From: Aurantibacter sp042094015
GTDB lineage: Bacteria; Bacteroidota; Bacteroidia; Flavobacteriales; Flavobacteriaceae
Direction: 5' to 3'
NCBI RefSeq assembly: GCF_042094015.1
Contig: NZ_JBELDZ010000044.1
Span: 1-23,137 of the forward strand
DNA length: 23,137 nucleotides
The notes beneath the pieces were generated by a model. The model ran no database searches, had not been told where the DNA came from, and saw nothing but the letters and a program-made list of their open reading frames with translations. How positions within the stretch are numbered: the stretch's first letter is position 1; each line of letters begins with the position of its first letter. Below are positions 16,073-23,137 of the stretch, piece by piece. The translations under genes and the position numbers were made by a program.

Positions 16073-16080
16073 AAAACGCA

Positions 16081-16215
16081 CCACAACAAAGTATAAAATT
16101 AATGGCTGGTTCTAGCCTACTTGGAAAATTCCTGCGGAATTTTCCTCTGGCAAGTATTTATTTACTAAATTAGTTGCTTAAACACGCAACGAAATCATAT
16201 ACGAGACCGTTAAAC
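16081..16215. repeat. Structured intergenic repeat behind the broken gene (attC-like outline)
   Basis: The element has nested inverted pairs. At its centre GGAAAATTCC (16123-16132) and GGAATTTTCC (16136-16145) form a perfect 10-bp hairpin with loop TGC. GTTGC (16173-16177) pairs with GCAAC (16186-16190). At the ends AAC-N3-GTATA (16085-16095) mirrors TATAC-N6-GTT (16198-16211). It closes with ACGAGACCGTTAAAC, where GTTAAAC fits GTTRRRY. From memory, repeats beginning near ACAAC.GTATA and ending TATACGAGACCGTT are frequent beside small single genes in Bacteroidota genomes. No integrase is in the window. Confidence 0.5.
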
Positions 16216-16219
16216 GAAG
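16209..16219. repeat. 11-bp inverted flank, right copy
   Basis: GTTAAACGAAG is the exact reverse complement of 15381-15391. The pair frames the broken gene and its downstream repeat, a segment of about 840 bp. The remaining 16220-16266 shows nothing recognisable. Confidence 0.4.
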
Positions 16220-16266
16220 GCCTCAAAATTATAAGCCTATTATTTTTAATAAAAATAAAATTAGCT

Positions 16267-16938
16267 CTAAAAATTTAAGTCAGAATCTAAGCTTACTTTA
16301 GGTCTTTGATTTGGTACAATTGAAGATGTATCAAAACCTGAAAAACGTTTCATATAGTATTTAATACTTGTACCAAAAGCATCACTAAATGCATTTTTCC
16401 CGTAACTTCTTAAATACTTCTTTACATTTCCAGGACCGGCTAAATGTGCGGCAGCCAAAATACCAGATTCAGTAATTACAGAACCGTTAATTCGTTTTCC
16501 AACAAAACGCTTAATGTCTCTTCTTAAAATCCATTTATTACGTTCTGTATTAGCAAAAAATGCTTTTTCTTGCAATTCTGGCGTATTTAAAAATAGATTA
16601 GTATCGTAAATACCAATCATTTCTAATGTGGTACGTCCAAACTGGTATTTACCTAAATAGCCTAAAGTGTTTACTTTAGAGTAATCGTTTTGAGATTCTT
16701 TAAATCCTAAAACTTCTTTAAAAGCAATTAAAGATTGACCTAAATTTGGTGTAAATGTCTTTTCTTGTTTAATTATTGGCATATTAGACTCATTACAAAG
16801 GTTGTAATCTAACTGCATATCTTTTGTAGAAAATAAAGACAAATCAGTATTATACTGAGGTTCTTCTTGTACAGACACTAAAATAAGTGCGATTATACTA
16901 ACAAATAATAATAAAACTTGAATTTTATTCTTTTTCAT
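16267..16938 (-). CDS. Exported lysozyme-fold protein, putative peptidoglycan hydrolase
   Basis: Residues 6-24 form a hydrophobic signal or anchor segment (VLLLFVSIIALILVSV), placing the rest in the periplasm. Residues ~65-190 resemble lysozyme-like/SLT domains: Glu81 in GFKESQNDY as possible catalytic acid, then LGYLGKYQFG (the GxxQ-type turn), TLEMIG, and ILAAAHLAGPGNVKKYLRSYG, like the xAAxHxxGxG.V segment of such enzymes. Cleaving the sugar backbone of peptidoglycan is inferred from the fold. The 223-residue length suits one domain plus anchor. Two overlapping -7 boxes lie upstream, so it is likely transcribed separately from the mltG operon that ends 92 bases away, yet it joins the same wall-related block. 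Confidence 0.6.
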   Translation of the reverse strand: MKKNKIQVLLLFVSIIALILVSVQEEPQYNTDLSLFSTKDMQLDYNLCNESNMPIIKQEKTFTPNLGQSLIAFKEVLGFKESQNDYSKVNTLGYLGKYQFGRTTLEMIGIYDTNLFLNTPELQEKAFFANTERNKWILRRDIKRFVGKRINGSVITESGILAAAHLAGPGNVKKYLRSYGKNAFSDAFGTSIKYYMKRFSGFDTSSIVPNQRPKVSLDSDLNF

Positions 16939-16979
16939 AAACTTTTAATTCTTGACATAAAGTCAAAATTTTCAGCGTG

Positions 16980-16997
16980 CAAATATACACAAATTTA
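16980..16997 (-). promoter_or_regulatory. Tandem -7 boxes for the lysozyme-fold gene
   Basis: On the minus strand TAAATTTG (16990-16997) and TATATTTG (16980-16987) both match TAnnTTTG. The TTG at 17013-17015 is 15 bases from the first and 25 from the second, so neither spacing is ideal. They leave a leader of about 35-45 bases. Confidence 0.45.
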
Positions 16998-17030
16998 TGA
17001 ACTATTGAAAATCAAGTAGTTAAACCAATG

Positions 17031-17933
17031 TTAAAAATACATTACGTGAGTGTTTACGAGACCTTTACTATTAATTTCTAATGCTGGAAAAGGAATTTTA
17101 ATACTATTAAAAACAGAAAAAAGTGTTTTTAAAACGTTAGAATTAGTCTTTATACGTGTTAAATCAACATCCAAACTCAAATAAAATTGTCTTAATCGTT
17201 CTTGATTTGGAAAATCTACGTTTTTTGTTTCTCCAGATAACATTCCTGTTGCACCATAACCAAAAGCTACATTTAACCATTTTGGAATCTTTTCTGTCTT
17301 AAAAAAAGAATATACGTTAGCGCTTAACCAATAAGTTTGTCCATTATAGTCTTTTAAAATTTCTTCTGTAAATCCGTTTCCTAACTTATTTGGTCTTTGT
17401 TTAGCAAAACCAGTTCTATTAAATGAGAATTTAAAAGCAATACGTTGTTCTTTCCAAAGCAATTGCTGACTAATGTATAAACCTGTTCCGGTTGCATTTG
17501 CTGCCATATCTGACCAAGAAAATCCCCATTCTTTAGAAAAACCATCAAAAAGTTCTATTACACTTAAATAACCAAAACCTAATGTAGCACCATAAATTAG
17601 CTGATTTTTAGGATCTACTCCACTCCATTTTAAACTTTCTGCTCCAAAACGCCCTAATTGATAGGCTGAAAAAGCGTGACCAACTTTATCCATTTGTAGC
17701 CATTCTTTACTATCATTTAAAGTATGAAATTTAGAACGTTCAAAATCGTTATACCATAATTGATTTAAACCTATTAAGCTTAATCCAATCACAGATGCTT
17801 CAGTTATTACCAAAGTTTTAAGACGTTTAGGATGTAATGTATCGCTAGGTTTTAAAAATGAATTGATGTCGTATTGCGAAAAGCCTTCAACAGTACAAAA
17901 CATTACAATACAGAAAAGAAGTGTATTTTTCAA
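17031..17933 (-). CDS. DUF2279 family exported protein
   Basis: A signal peptide (MKNTLLFCIVMFCTVEGFSQ) starts the 300-residue product. The family core is clear: WLQMDKVGHAFSAYQLGRFG, a glycine-rich hydrophobic stretch (LIYGATLGFGYLSVIELFDGF), then SKEWGFSWSDMAANATGTGLY. The conserved His, Asp and Glu of these motifs suggest a membrane-associated fold, but no activity is known to me. The C-terminal part has beta-like aromatic strands (YWLSANVYSF, WLNVAFGYG). It begins 2 bases after the mltG stop and is the last gene of the dapF operon, so an envelope role is likely by context. Confidence 0.75.
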   Translation of the reverse strand: MKNTLLFCIVMFCTVEGFSQYDINSFLKPSDTLHPKRLKTLVITEASVIGLSLIGLNQLWYNDFERSKFHTLNDSKEWLQMDKVGHAFSAYQLGRFGAESLKWSGVDPKNQLIYGATLGFGYLSVIELFDGFSKEWGFSWSDMAANATGTGLYISQQLLWKEQRIAFKFSFNRTGFAKQRPNKLGNGFTEEILKDYNGQTYWLSANVYSFFKTEKIPKWLNVAFGYGATGMLSGETKNVDFPNQERLRQFYLSLDVDLTRIKTNSNVLKTLFSVFNSIKIPFPALEINSKGLVNTHVMYF

Positions 17934-17935
17934 TA

Positions 17936-18979
17936 TTAACGATTTATTCCAACACTATTTATCCAGCGTACATATTCGTTTTTATTATTATTATGTTGCG
18001 CTAAAGTTTTAGCAAATTTATGGTAACCAAAATTCTTCACATTAGCTACAAAATAAAGATACTTATGCTTTTCAGCATTTAAAACAGCATCAATTGCAGA
18101 AATATCAGGCATTGTAATTGGTCCTGGTGGAATACTTCTATACTTATATGTATTGTAAGGCGAATCTATTTCTAAATCCTTATAAAGCACCCGTTTTATA
18201 ACCTGATTAAAATCATTTGAGGTTAATTTTTTAGCATAAATAACAGTAGGATCTGCTTGCAAAGGCATTCCTAATCTAATTCTATTTAAATAAACACCAG
18301 CAACTCTTGGTCTTTCGTCTACTTTAGCTGTTTCTTTATGAACAATAGAAGCAATAGTAATTACTTCGTTTTTAGTTAGATTTAATGATTTGGCTTTTTC
18401 AGATCTAGATGTATTCCAAAAATTATTGTAAGACTTTAGCATTTTAGATCTAAAAGTTTCTGCAGAGCTATTCCAGAAAAACTCGTAGCTATCTGGTACA
18501 TACATTCCTATTGCGGCTTGTTTTGTAAAGTTGTTATCTTTCAGGAACTTTTCATCAGAAATAGTATTTAAAATATCTAAACTATCTAAATCTAATTGCT
18601 CAGAAATACGTCCAGCTAAATTCTCTAAACGTTCTTGATTGTTAAATGAGATTTTTACGGGTAAATTCTTACTTCTAATAGAATTTATAATAGCATTATT
18701 ATTCATTCCTTTAGTTATAGCAAAACGTCCAGATCTGATATTAGTTATGTATTGTTTTTGTTCAGCTAAATCATTAAAGCTTTCTATATCAATCAATAAC
18801 GGTTCTAATTGAGCCTTAACATCTGCATATGTATCTGATTTAGATATATAGATATAAGCCGTTTCACCATTAAAAGAAGTGTTAGCTTTAAGCATTGCAT
18901 TGTAAACAAAATTTGCAAAATAAGCAGCAACTGCTAAACCAATAATTACAACAGCTACAAGTATTTTTTTAATGTACAT
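17936..18979 (-). CDS. mltG: Endolytic murein transglycosylase MltG
   Basis: MltG (YceG) cleaves nascent glycan strands at the inner membrane and so sets their length. The 347 residues begin with one membrane anchor (ILVAVVIIGLAVAAYFANFVY). A LysM-like region and the YceG domain follow: IASIVHKETAKVDERPRVAGVYLNRI with the catalytic Glu of HKET, RLGMPLQADPTVIYA, SPYNTYKYRSIPPGPITMPD and YLYFVANVKNFGYHKFAKTLAQHN. All family motifs are present. Its start overlaps the end of the acetyltransferase gene by 11 bases, and the DUF2279 gene follows after 2 bases, so translation is probably coupled. Confidence 0.93.
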   Translation of the reverse strand: MYIKKILVAVVIIGLAVAAYFANFVYNAMLKANTSFNGETAYIYISKSDTYADVKAQLEPLLIDIESFNDLAEQKQYITNIRSGRFAITKGMNNNAIINSIRSKNLPVKISFNNQERLENLAGRISEQLDLDSLDILNTISDEKFLKDNNFTKQAAIGMYVPDSYEFFWNSSAETFRSKMLKSYNNFWNTSRSEKAKSLNLTKNEVITIASIVHKETAKVDERPRVAGVYLNRIRLGMPLQADPTVIYAKKLTSNDFNQVIKRVLYKDLEIDSPYNTYKYRSIPPGPITMPDISAIDAVLNAEKHKYLYFVANVKNFGYHKFAKTLAQHNNNKNEYVRWINSVGINR

Positions 18980-19499
18980 AATTAATTAATTGATAAATAT
19001 ATTCGTCTTTATAGGTTCCATTTGTATAAACCCAATCTTTTTTTAATCCTATTTTTTCAAATTTTTGAGTTTCAAATAATTTTATGCTAGCAAGATTATC
19101 TGCCGTAACATTACAATGTAACTGATGTAAATCTAAATGTTTAAAACAATAATCTACTACCATTTTTAATGCATTTGTTCCGTAACCCTTGGCTTTATTT
19201 TCTTCGCCATAAATTAATATACCAACTCCAGCACGTTTATTTTTTATATCAAAATCGTAAACATCAATTAAACCAACTGTCTCATTATTTAATTTACAAA
19301 TAACAAAACGTTGTTGTTTAACCTCAAAGATGTCTTTGTGAGCATTTTCTAAATATTCTTTAATTAAAAAACGCGAATATGGTGTTATGGTTTGGCTAAC
19401 TTCCCAAACGGTTTCATCGTTTTCTATTTGATAAATAAAGTCTAAGTCTTCCGGCTCTAAAGCTCGTAAGTAGCAAGTTTCTGTTTTTAATGTTACCAT
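18969..19499 (-). CDS. GNAT N-acetyltransferase (RimJ/RimL-like)
   Basis: The 176 residues follow the RimJ/RimL branch of the GNAT fold: LRALEPEDLDFIYQIENDETVWEVS at the start, VGLIDVYDFDIKNKRAGVGILI (strands 3-4), the acetyl-CoA loop as GEENKAKGYGTNALKMVVDY, and LHQLHCNVTADNLASIKLFETQKFEKIGLKKDWVYTNGTYKDEYIYQL. It moves acetyl groups from acetyl-CoA to an amine; the substrate could be a ribosomal protein, an amino sugar or a small amine. Its start overlaps dapF by 7 bases and its end overlaps mltG by 11. The operon suggests, but does not prove, a wall-related substrate. Confidence 0.88.
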   Translation of the reverse strand: MVTLKTETCYLRALEPEDLDFIYQIENDETVWEVSQTITPYSRFLIKEYLENAHKDIFEVKQQRFVICKLNNETVGLIDVYDFDIKNKRAGVGILIYGEENKAKGYGTNALKMVVDYCFKHLDLHQLHCNVTADNLASIKLFETQKFEKIGLKKDWVYTNGTYKDEYIYQLINYVH

Positions 19500-20275
19500 T
19501 CTACTTTACCCTTAAAAACTTGTTGTGTTGGTCCTTCCAAAAACACATTGGTATAACTTCCTTTATCTTCTTTAAATTTAATGGTTAACGTTCCGCCTTG
19601 AACTTTAATGATATTTATTAACGATGTAGTTAGCCCTCTTTTATACATTGCAATTGCAACTGCAGTTGCTCCAGTTCCACAAGATAGAGTTTCGTCTTCT
19701 ACGCCACGTTCATAAGTTCTAATTCTAAACGTTGATGGATTATCTTGTTCAACAAAATTTATATTACTTCCGCCTTTCTTATTATATAAGTCAGAATATC
19801 TAATTTTAGAACCCTCTGTTTTCACATCAAATTCATTCAAATTAGAAACTAATTGTACGTGATGTGGCGAACCTGAATCTAAATATGAAAATTTTATATT
19901 TTCTTCGACATTAAAAACATCAATCATCTGTAAAGCAATCGTTTCTTCTTTAACAGTTGCATAATGTAATCCATCTATAGCTTCAAAAGTAGTTTCAGAA
20001 TCAATAATATTTAAATACTGAGCAAAAGCAACAATACATCTTCCTCCATTTCCACACATTGTACTTTCATTACCATCTGCATTAAAATAAATCATTTTAA
20101 AGTCTGATGTATCAGAATACTCCAACAAAATAAGTCCATCTGCTCCTACTCCAAATTTACGATCACACAATTTGGCAACCAATTTGGTATCCTTTTTGTT
20201 AAAAGTATTTAAACGATTGTCAATTAAAATAAAATCGTTTCCTGTGCCTTGATATTTATAAAATGTGTAAATCAA
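19493..20275 (-). CDS. dapF: Diaminopimelate epimerase (TTG start)
   Basis: DapF converts LL- to meso-diaminopimelate, the last step before lysine and the cross-linking residue of peptidoglycan. Both active-site cysteines are present: Cys74 in NADGNESTMCGNGGRC and Cys199 in EDETLSCGTGATA. The N-terminal FYKYQGTGNDFILIDN is diagnostic, and 260 residues is normal. The start is TTG at 20275; upstream codons have no ATG before a TATATTTG -7 box at 20295-20302. First gene of an operon with the acetyltransferase, mltG and DUF2279. Confidence 0.95.
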   Translation of the reverse strand: MIYTFYKYQGTGNDFILIDNRLNTFNKKDTKLVAKLCDRKFGVGADGLILLEYSDTSDFKMIYFNADGNESTMCGNGGRCIVAFAQYLNIIDSETTFEAIDGLHYATVKEETIALQMIDVFNVEENIKFSYLDSGSPHHVQLVSNLNEFDVKTEGSKIRYSDLYNKKGGSNINFVEQDNPSTFRIRTYERGVEDETLSCGTGATAVAIAMYKRGLTTSLINIIKVQGGTLTIKFKEDKGSYTNVFLEGPTQQVFKGKVEW

Positions 20276-20294
20276 TTTTAAAAAATTATTGGAA

Positions 20295-20302
20295 CAAATA
20301 TA
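20295..20302 (-). promoter_or_regulatory. -7 box of the dapF operon
   Basis: TATATTTG on the minus strand, followed by TTCC, fits the flavobacterial consensus. No TTG is seen at -33. Initiation near 20289 leaves about 14 bases before the TTG start codon. Confidence 0.55.
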
Positions 20303-20365
20303 AGACTATTTTATGATGTTAAAGCCACGTTAAAGTTGATAAAACCACTCAATAAATAATTAATT

Positions 20366-20377
20366 TTAAACGTTTAA
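20366..20377. promoter_or_regulatory. 12-bp perfect palindrome TTAAACGTTTAA upstream of the Deg protease gene
   Basis: TTAAAC is followed directly by its reverse complement GTTTAA, ending 27 bases before the ATG at 20405, where a -33 element or operator would lie. It shares the AAACGTTT core with 2631-2642. A stress-regulator site is conceivable but unproven. Confidence 0.3.
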
Positions 20378-20404
20378 TCTAATAACTCAAAACTATTTTT
20401 ACTT

Positions 20405-21805
20405 ATGAAAAAATTAATGACACTTGTTTTAGTTTCGGTATTAGGAGGAATAATTACCCTTGGAAGCTATAAACTTTTATTTGAAAAGGAAGAAAAAAAA
20501 TCTTTAGTTAAAGCAACATCTGTTAATCCTATTTTCTCAAATGTGGATTATAATTCAACAAAATTAACCACATTAGAAAAAACGGATTTTAGCATTGCAG
20601 CAGAAAAAACCATACATACAGTTGTACACGTTAAAAATGTAACTACAAATAATGGTAGCCCAACTTTAGAAGATTTATTTTTTGGAAGAATGCAAAAGCG
20701 CCAACAATTAGGAACTGGTAGTGGTGTTATTATTTCTCCAGATGGTTATATTATTACAAATAATCACGTTATAGATGGTTCTCAAGCTTTAACGGTTACT
20801 TTAAACGATAATAGAACTTTTAATGCGGAGATTATTGGCACAGATCCAAAAACAGATATTGCGCTTTTAAAAATTGAAACAATAGAAGAATTACCTTACA
20901 CTACATTTGCAGATAGTGATATGGCTAAAATTGGCGAATGGGTTTTAGCTGTTGGAAATCCGTTTAACCTTACTTCTACAGTTACAGCTGGAATTATAAG
21001 TGCAAAGTCTAGAGATTTAAGCTCTAATAATAGCCAATCATTTATACAAACAGATGCTGCTGTAAATCCAGGTAATTCTGGTGGCGCTTTAGTAAATACT
21101 AATGGAGATTTAATTGGTATTAATACTGCTATTTCTTCTCAAACTGGTTCTTATATTGGATATTCTTTTGCGGTACCAAGTAATATTGCAAAAAAAGTGG
21201 TCCAAGATATTATGGAATTCGGAAATGTACAAAATGGAATTCTTGGTGTTACTGGTGGTGCTTTAAATGGTGAAAATCTTGAGCAATTTGGTGAGTCTCA
21301 AGGGTTTTATATTAGCGAAATAGAAGAAGGTTCTGGTGCAGAAAAAGCAGGATTACAATCTGGAGATATTATTAAAAAAATAGATCAAACAGAAATTAAT
21401 AAGTTTAGCGATTTAAGTGGTTACTTAGCTACAAAACGACCAAATGATGTGGTTAAAGTAGAGTTTATTAGAAATGGCGCTATAGAAACATCGGCAGTAA
21501 CATTATTAAAAAACAATTCCTATATAATAAATGGTATTGCAAAAGTTAAAAATGCTACCGAAAAAGATTTAAAGGCTTACAAATTAGATTATGGTGTTAA
21601 AATTACAAAGCTAAACGACACAAATGCACTCCATTTAAAAAGATATGGTGTTAACGAAGGACAAGTTATTACTAAGTTAAATGATAAAGTAGTAAAGTCT
21701 GTAGATGATATAAAAGCTATTATTGATGCTAAACCAAATTCTGAACCTTTACGTTTTGAAGTGGTGAATAAAAGTGGAGAAACAGAACGTTTTTATTTTA
21801 AGTAA
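20405..21805 (+). CDS. Periplasmic serine protease/chaperone of the DegP/DegQ (HtrA) family
   Basis: Degrades or holds misfolded envelope proteins. The N-terminal hydrophobic segment (residues 4-24) is a signal peptide or anchor. The trypsin-like domain has the full triad His121 (TNNHVID), Asp151 (KTDIALLK) and Ser225 (GNSGGAL), with a loop (LEDLFFGRMQKRQQ) like the LA loop of the family. PDZ1 follows (~270-370: GILGVTGGALN, GSGAEKAGLQSGDIIKKIDQ), then a diverged PDZ2 (~380-466: GVKITKL, GVNEGQVITKLNDKVVKSVDDIKAII). 466 residues is normal for DegP/DegQ. It is divergent from dapF and alone between its start region and a strong terminator. I do not assign degP versus degQ. Confidence 0.92.
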   Translation: MKKLMTLVLVSVLGGIITLGSYKLLFEKEEKKSLVKATSVNPIFSNVDYNSTKLTTLEKTDFSIAAEKTIHTVVHVKNVTTNNGSPTLEDLFFGRMQKRQQLGTGSGVIISPDGYIITNNHVIDGSQALTVTLNDNRTFNAEIIGTDPKTDIALLKIETIEELPYTTFADSDMAKIGEWVLAVGNPFNLTSTVTAGIISAKSRDLSSNNSQSFIQTDAAVNPGNSGGALVNTNGDLIGINTAISSQTGSYIGYSFAVPSNIAKKVVQDIMEFGNVQNGILGVTGGALNGENLEQFGESQGFYISEIEEGSGAEKAGLQSGDIIKKIDQTEINKFSDLSGYLATKRPNDVVKVEFIRNGAIETSAVTLLKNNSYIINGIAKVKNATEKDLKAYKLDYGVKITKLNDTNALHLKRYGVNEGQVITKLNDKVVKSVDDIKAIIDAKPNSEPLRFEVVNKSGETERFYFK

Positions 21806-21828
21806 GCTATTCTAAGTTATTACTATGA

Positions 21829-21859
21829 AAAAAGCCACTTCTTTTGGAAGTGGCTTTTT
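21829..21859. terminator. Terminator between convergent Deg protease and lipoprotein genes
   Basis: A perfect 13-bp stem, AAAAAGCCACTTC (21829-21841) and GAAGTGGCTTTTT (21847-21859), with a 5-base loop. Both strands end in a T run, so it can serve both converging genes. Confidence 0.92.
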
Positions 21860-21881
21860 ACTGTTATAATAATTTATATTA

Positions 21882-22637
21882 TTAATTAATTGTATATGAA
21901 TCTAAAACTGATGAATCTTGACCATTTTGTTCAATTTTAATTAAACCTACATCTAAAGCATAAAAGTAATTTGCATTAATATCTTGACCCGATGTTGTAT
22001 CTCCACCTGTTAATTTAACTTCTATAACTGGAGAATAATCTACTCCATTTACAGTTTTAGTTAAGTCATTTCCTACAATTTCATATAAATAATTAATATT
22101 TAATGCTACGTTTGGAAAAGATGGGTCATTAAAAGAAGTTACTTGAGTAAAAGAAACATTCCAAGAAGTACCAACTGCAACGTTATCTTTTAAAAACACA
22201 TATGTAGGAATAGCTGTCTGAGTAGCTGTTAATCCTCCGCCATAATCTACTTGGATTTCATTTGAATATGCGTAATAATTACCTCCATCTTTATAAACAA
22301 AACCAGATGTAGTAACCGCTGCTGTACCATTTGATAGAGTTGATTGTGTTAATTCATAAACATTATTACCAGAAGTATCAGTGAAGTTATTTACTATTTC
22401 GCTCGTTAAATTTTGGTTTGTTCCACCTGCTGAAGAACTATAATTCCATGTGTTTCCTATATTTCTTGGGTAATAATCTCCAGATGATGTTCCTCCAGAT
22501 CCAGCTCCATTATTACCGCTAGTTGTTCCACTTGTACCTGAATCTGTTAAATCAAAACCTGTTAAAGGTTCATTCTCACAAGAATTAAATAATACTATTG
22601 AAAGTATAAATACTGAATAGCTTAATATTTTTTTCAT
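21882..22637 (-). CDS. Lipoprotein with Ser/Gly/Thr linker, function unknown
   Basis: I start this gene at the ATG at 22637: it gives MKKILSYSVFILSIVLFNSCEN, a textbook lipoprotein signal (FNSC, Cys20), and a TATGTTTG -7 box lies ~24 bases upstream. A longer frame from 22715 would put 26 residues before the signal and cross promoter and terminator. Residues ~30-55 are a low-complexity linker of Gly, Ser and Thr (SGTSGTTSGNNGAGSGGTSSG). The remaining ~195 residues look beta-rich, with YYPRNIGNTWNYSS at the start and NYFYALDVGLIKIEQNG near the end. These features occur in surface lipoproteins of Bacteroidota, but I cannot name the family. No catalytic motif is visible. Confidence 0.65.
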   Translation of the reverse strand: MKKILSYSVFILSIVLFNSCENEPLTGFDLTDSGTSGTTSGNNGAGSGGTSSGDYYPRNIGNTWNYSSSAGGTNQNLTSEIVNNFTDTSGNNVYELTQSTLSNGTAAVTTSGFVYKDGGNYYAYSNEIQVDYGGGLTATQTAIPTYVFLKDNVAVGTSWNVSFTQVTSFNDPSFPNVALNINYLYEIVGNDLTKTVNGVDYSPVIEVKLTGGDTTSGQDINANYFYALDVGLIKIEQNGQDSSVLDSYTIN

Positions 22638-22660
22638 GAAATTTGTATTTTTAAGAGAAA

Positions 22661-22668
22661 CAAACATA
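22661..22668 (-). promoter_or_regulatory. -7 box of the linker lipoprotein gene
   Basis: TATGTTTG on the minus strand fits TAnnTTTG. Initiation near 22655 leaves a leader of about 18 bases. No TTG at -33. Confidence 0.5.
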
Positions 22669-22695
22669 AACATTCTTTGTAAGAAAGTCTTTATT

Positions 22696-22732
22696 AAACT
22701 AAAAAAACCGCACAAAGCGGTTTTTTTAGTTT
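22696..22732 (-). terminator. Terminator after the lipocalin-like gene
   Basis: A perfect 16-bp stem, AAACTAAAAAAACCGC (22696-22711) and GCGGTTTTTTTAGTTT (22717-22732), with a 5-base loop. It begins 15 bases past the stop of the minus-strand gene at 22748 and separates it from the next gene. Confidence 0.92.
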
Positions 22733-22747
22733 AATTTTTAATAATAA

Positions 22748-23137
22748 TTACTGTTTTGTGTATACAATAGTTAAGTCTTGTATTACTGTTACAGATGCAT
22801 CATCACTTACAACTGTAAAACCTTCTGGAATAACAAATGATAATTGATTTCCGTTTAATGTTAAATCTGTAATAGTTGATTGTGTACCAATTGAAACTGT
22901 ATTACCCAATTGAATCCATATTAAATCTGTTACTTCTGTTTCCTCTACACAAGTAATATTGTAATCAAATTCATCTGTAGTACCTATAACTAAATTTAAT
23001 TCAATATCTGCGTAAGAAGTACTTGTAGAAACTGCTGAAAAATCTGCATTAAAAACAATGGTTTCATTATTATAACAATCCATTTCATTTAATAGATTAG
23101 TAGAATTTGTTCCATCTTGATTTAAATCTTGTCCTTG
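22748..23137 (-). CDS. Lipocalin-like lipoprotein, C-terminal part (5' end outside window)
   Basis: The frame is open to the window edge, so 130 C-terminal residues are visible; an ATG at 23083 is internal. The visible part begins QGQDLNQDGTNSTNLLNEMDCYNNETIVFNADF. This DxNxDG plus STNLL..E..CYN pattern recalls flavobacterial lipoproteins with a lipocalin-like beta barrel. The rest alternates short beta strands with Thr/Val/Ile (SVTVIQDLTIVYTKQ at the end). Two cysteines (MDCYN and ITCVEE) could form a disulphide, which fits export. The signal sequence is outside the window, so lipidation is inferred. Confidence 0.6.
   Translation of the reverse strand, partial: QGQDLNQDGTNSTNLLNEMDCYNNETIVFNADFSAVSTSTSYADIELNLVIGTTDEFDYNITCVEETEVTDLIWIQLGNTVSIGTQSTITDLTLNGNQLSFVIPEGFTVVSDDASVTVIQDLTIVYTKQ

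Noticed and set aside
22638..22715. Longer N-terminus for the linker lipoprotein
   Set aside because: The extension would precede a canonical lipoprotein signal and cross the TATGTTTG box and part of the upstream terminator.
1..23137. CRISPR arrays, tRNA or rRNA genes, insertion sequences, riboswitches
   Set aside because: I found no regular short repeats with spacers, no cloverleaf or rRNA-like segments, no transposase, and no leader long or structured enough for a known riboswitch.

Overview
The window looks like chromosomal DNA of a flavobacterium (Bacteroidota, probably Flavobacteriaceae). It is strongly A+T-rich and lacks Shine-Dalgarno-like sites. Promoters fit the Bacteroidota pattern TTG-N~20-TAnnTTTG. 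Family-typical genes include a TPP enzyme with E1 alpha and beta fused, an M1 peptidase ending in a barrel-like region, DUF2279, many lipoproteins, and TTG start codons. No tRNA, rRNA, CRISPR array, transposase or integrase was seen.

Layout. 2-1900: C-terminal part of a large M1-like metalloprotease, overlapping tail to tail with a small secreted beta-rich protein (1871-2539, -). 2825-5236: fused 2-oxoacid dehydrogenase E1 with a very good promoter, an 18-bp perfect palindrome on its -33 box, and a strong terminator. 5390-6073: short M24 peptidase. 6125-6224: a structured intergenic repeat. 6311-7849 (-): fibronectin-III repeat surface protein split by an in-frame TAG. 7964-8437: small helical conserved protein. 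8515-9519 (-): holA. 9608-11056: stand-alone HsdR-N-like nuclease domain followed closely by a family-2 glycosyltransferase. 11140-11994: OmpA-type lipoprotein. 12081-13703 (-): YbiT-type ABC-F ATPase. 13925-15349: thioredoxin-fold lipoprotein without the active-site cysteines.

15350-16266 has no intact gene. It holds a frameshifted lipoprotein gene (15459-16072), a structured repeat behind it (16081-16215), and 11-bp inverted matches on either side. Together these look like a mobile gene cassette.

16267-20275 (-) is a cell-envelope block. dapF (meso-diaminopimelate, the peptidoglycan cross-linking residue), a GNAT acetyltransferase, mltG (ends glycan strands) and a DUF2279 protein form one tight operon with overlapping ends. 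A lysozyme-fold protein lies just downstream with its own promoter-like boxes. 20405-21805: DegP/DegQ-type periplasmic protease. 21882-23137 (-): two lipoprotein-type genes, the last cut by the window edge.

Most genes serve the envelope (peptidoglycan, OmpA anchor, periplasmic proteolysis, lipoproteins). The best candidates for something new are the 15.4-16.2 kb cassette with its repeat, the one-sided ATP site of the ABC-F protein, the exchanged Mg-ligand residues of the E1 enzyme, and the nuclease domain beside holA.
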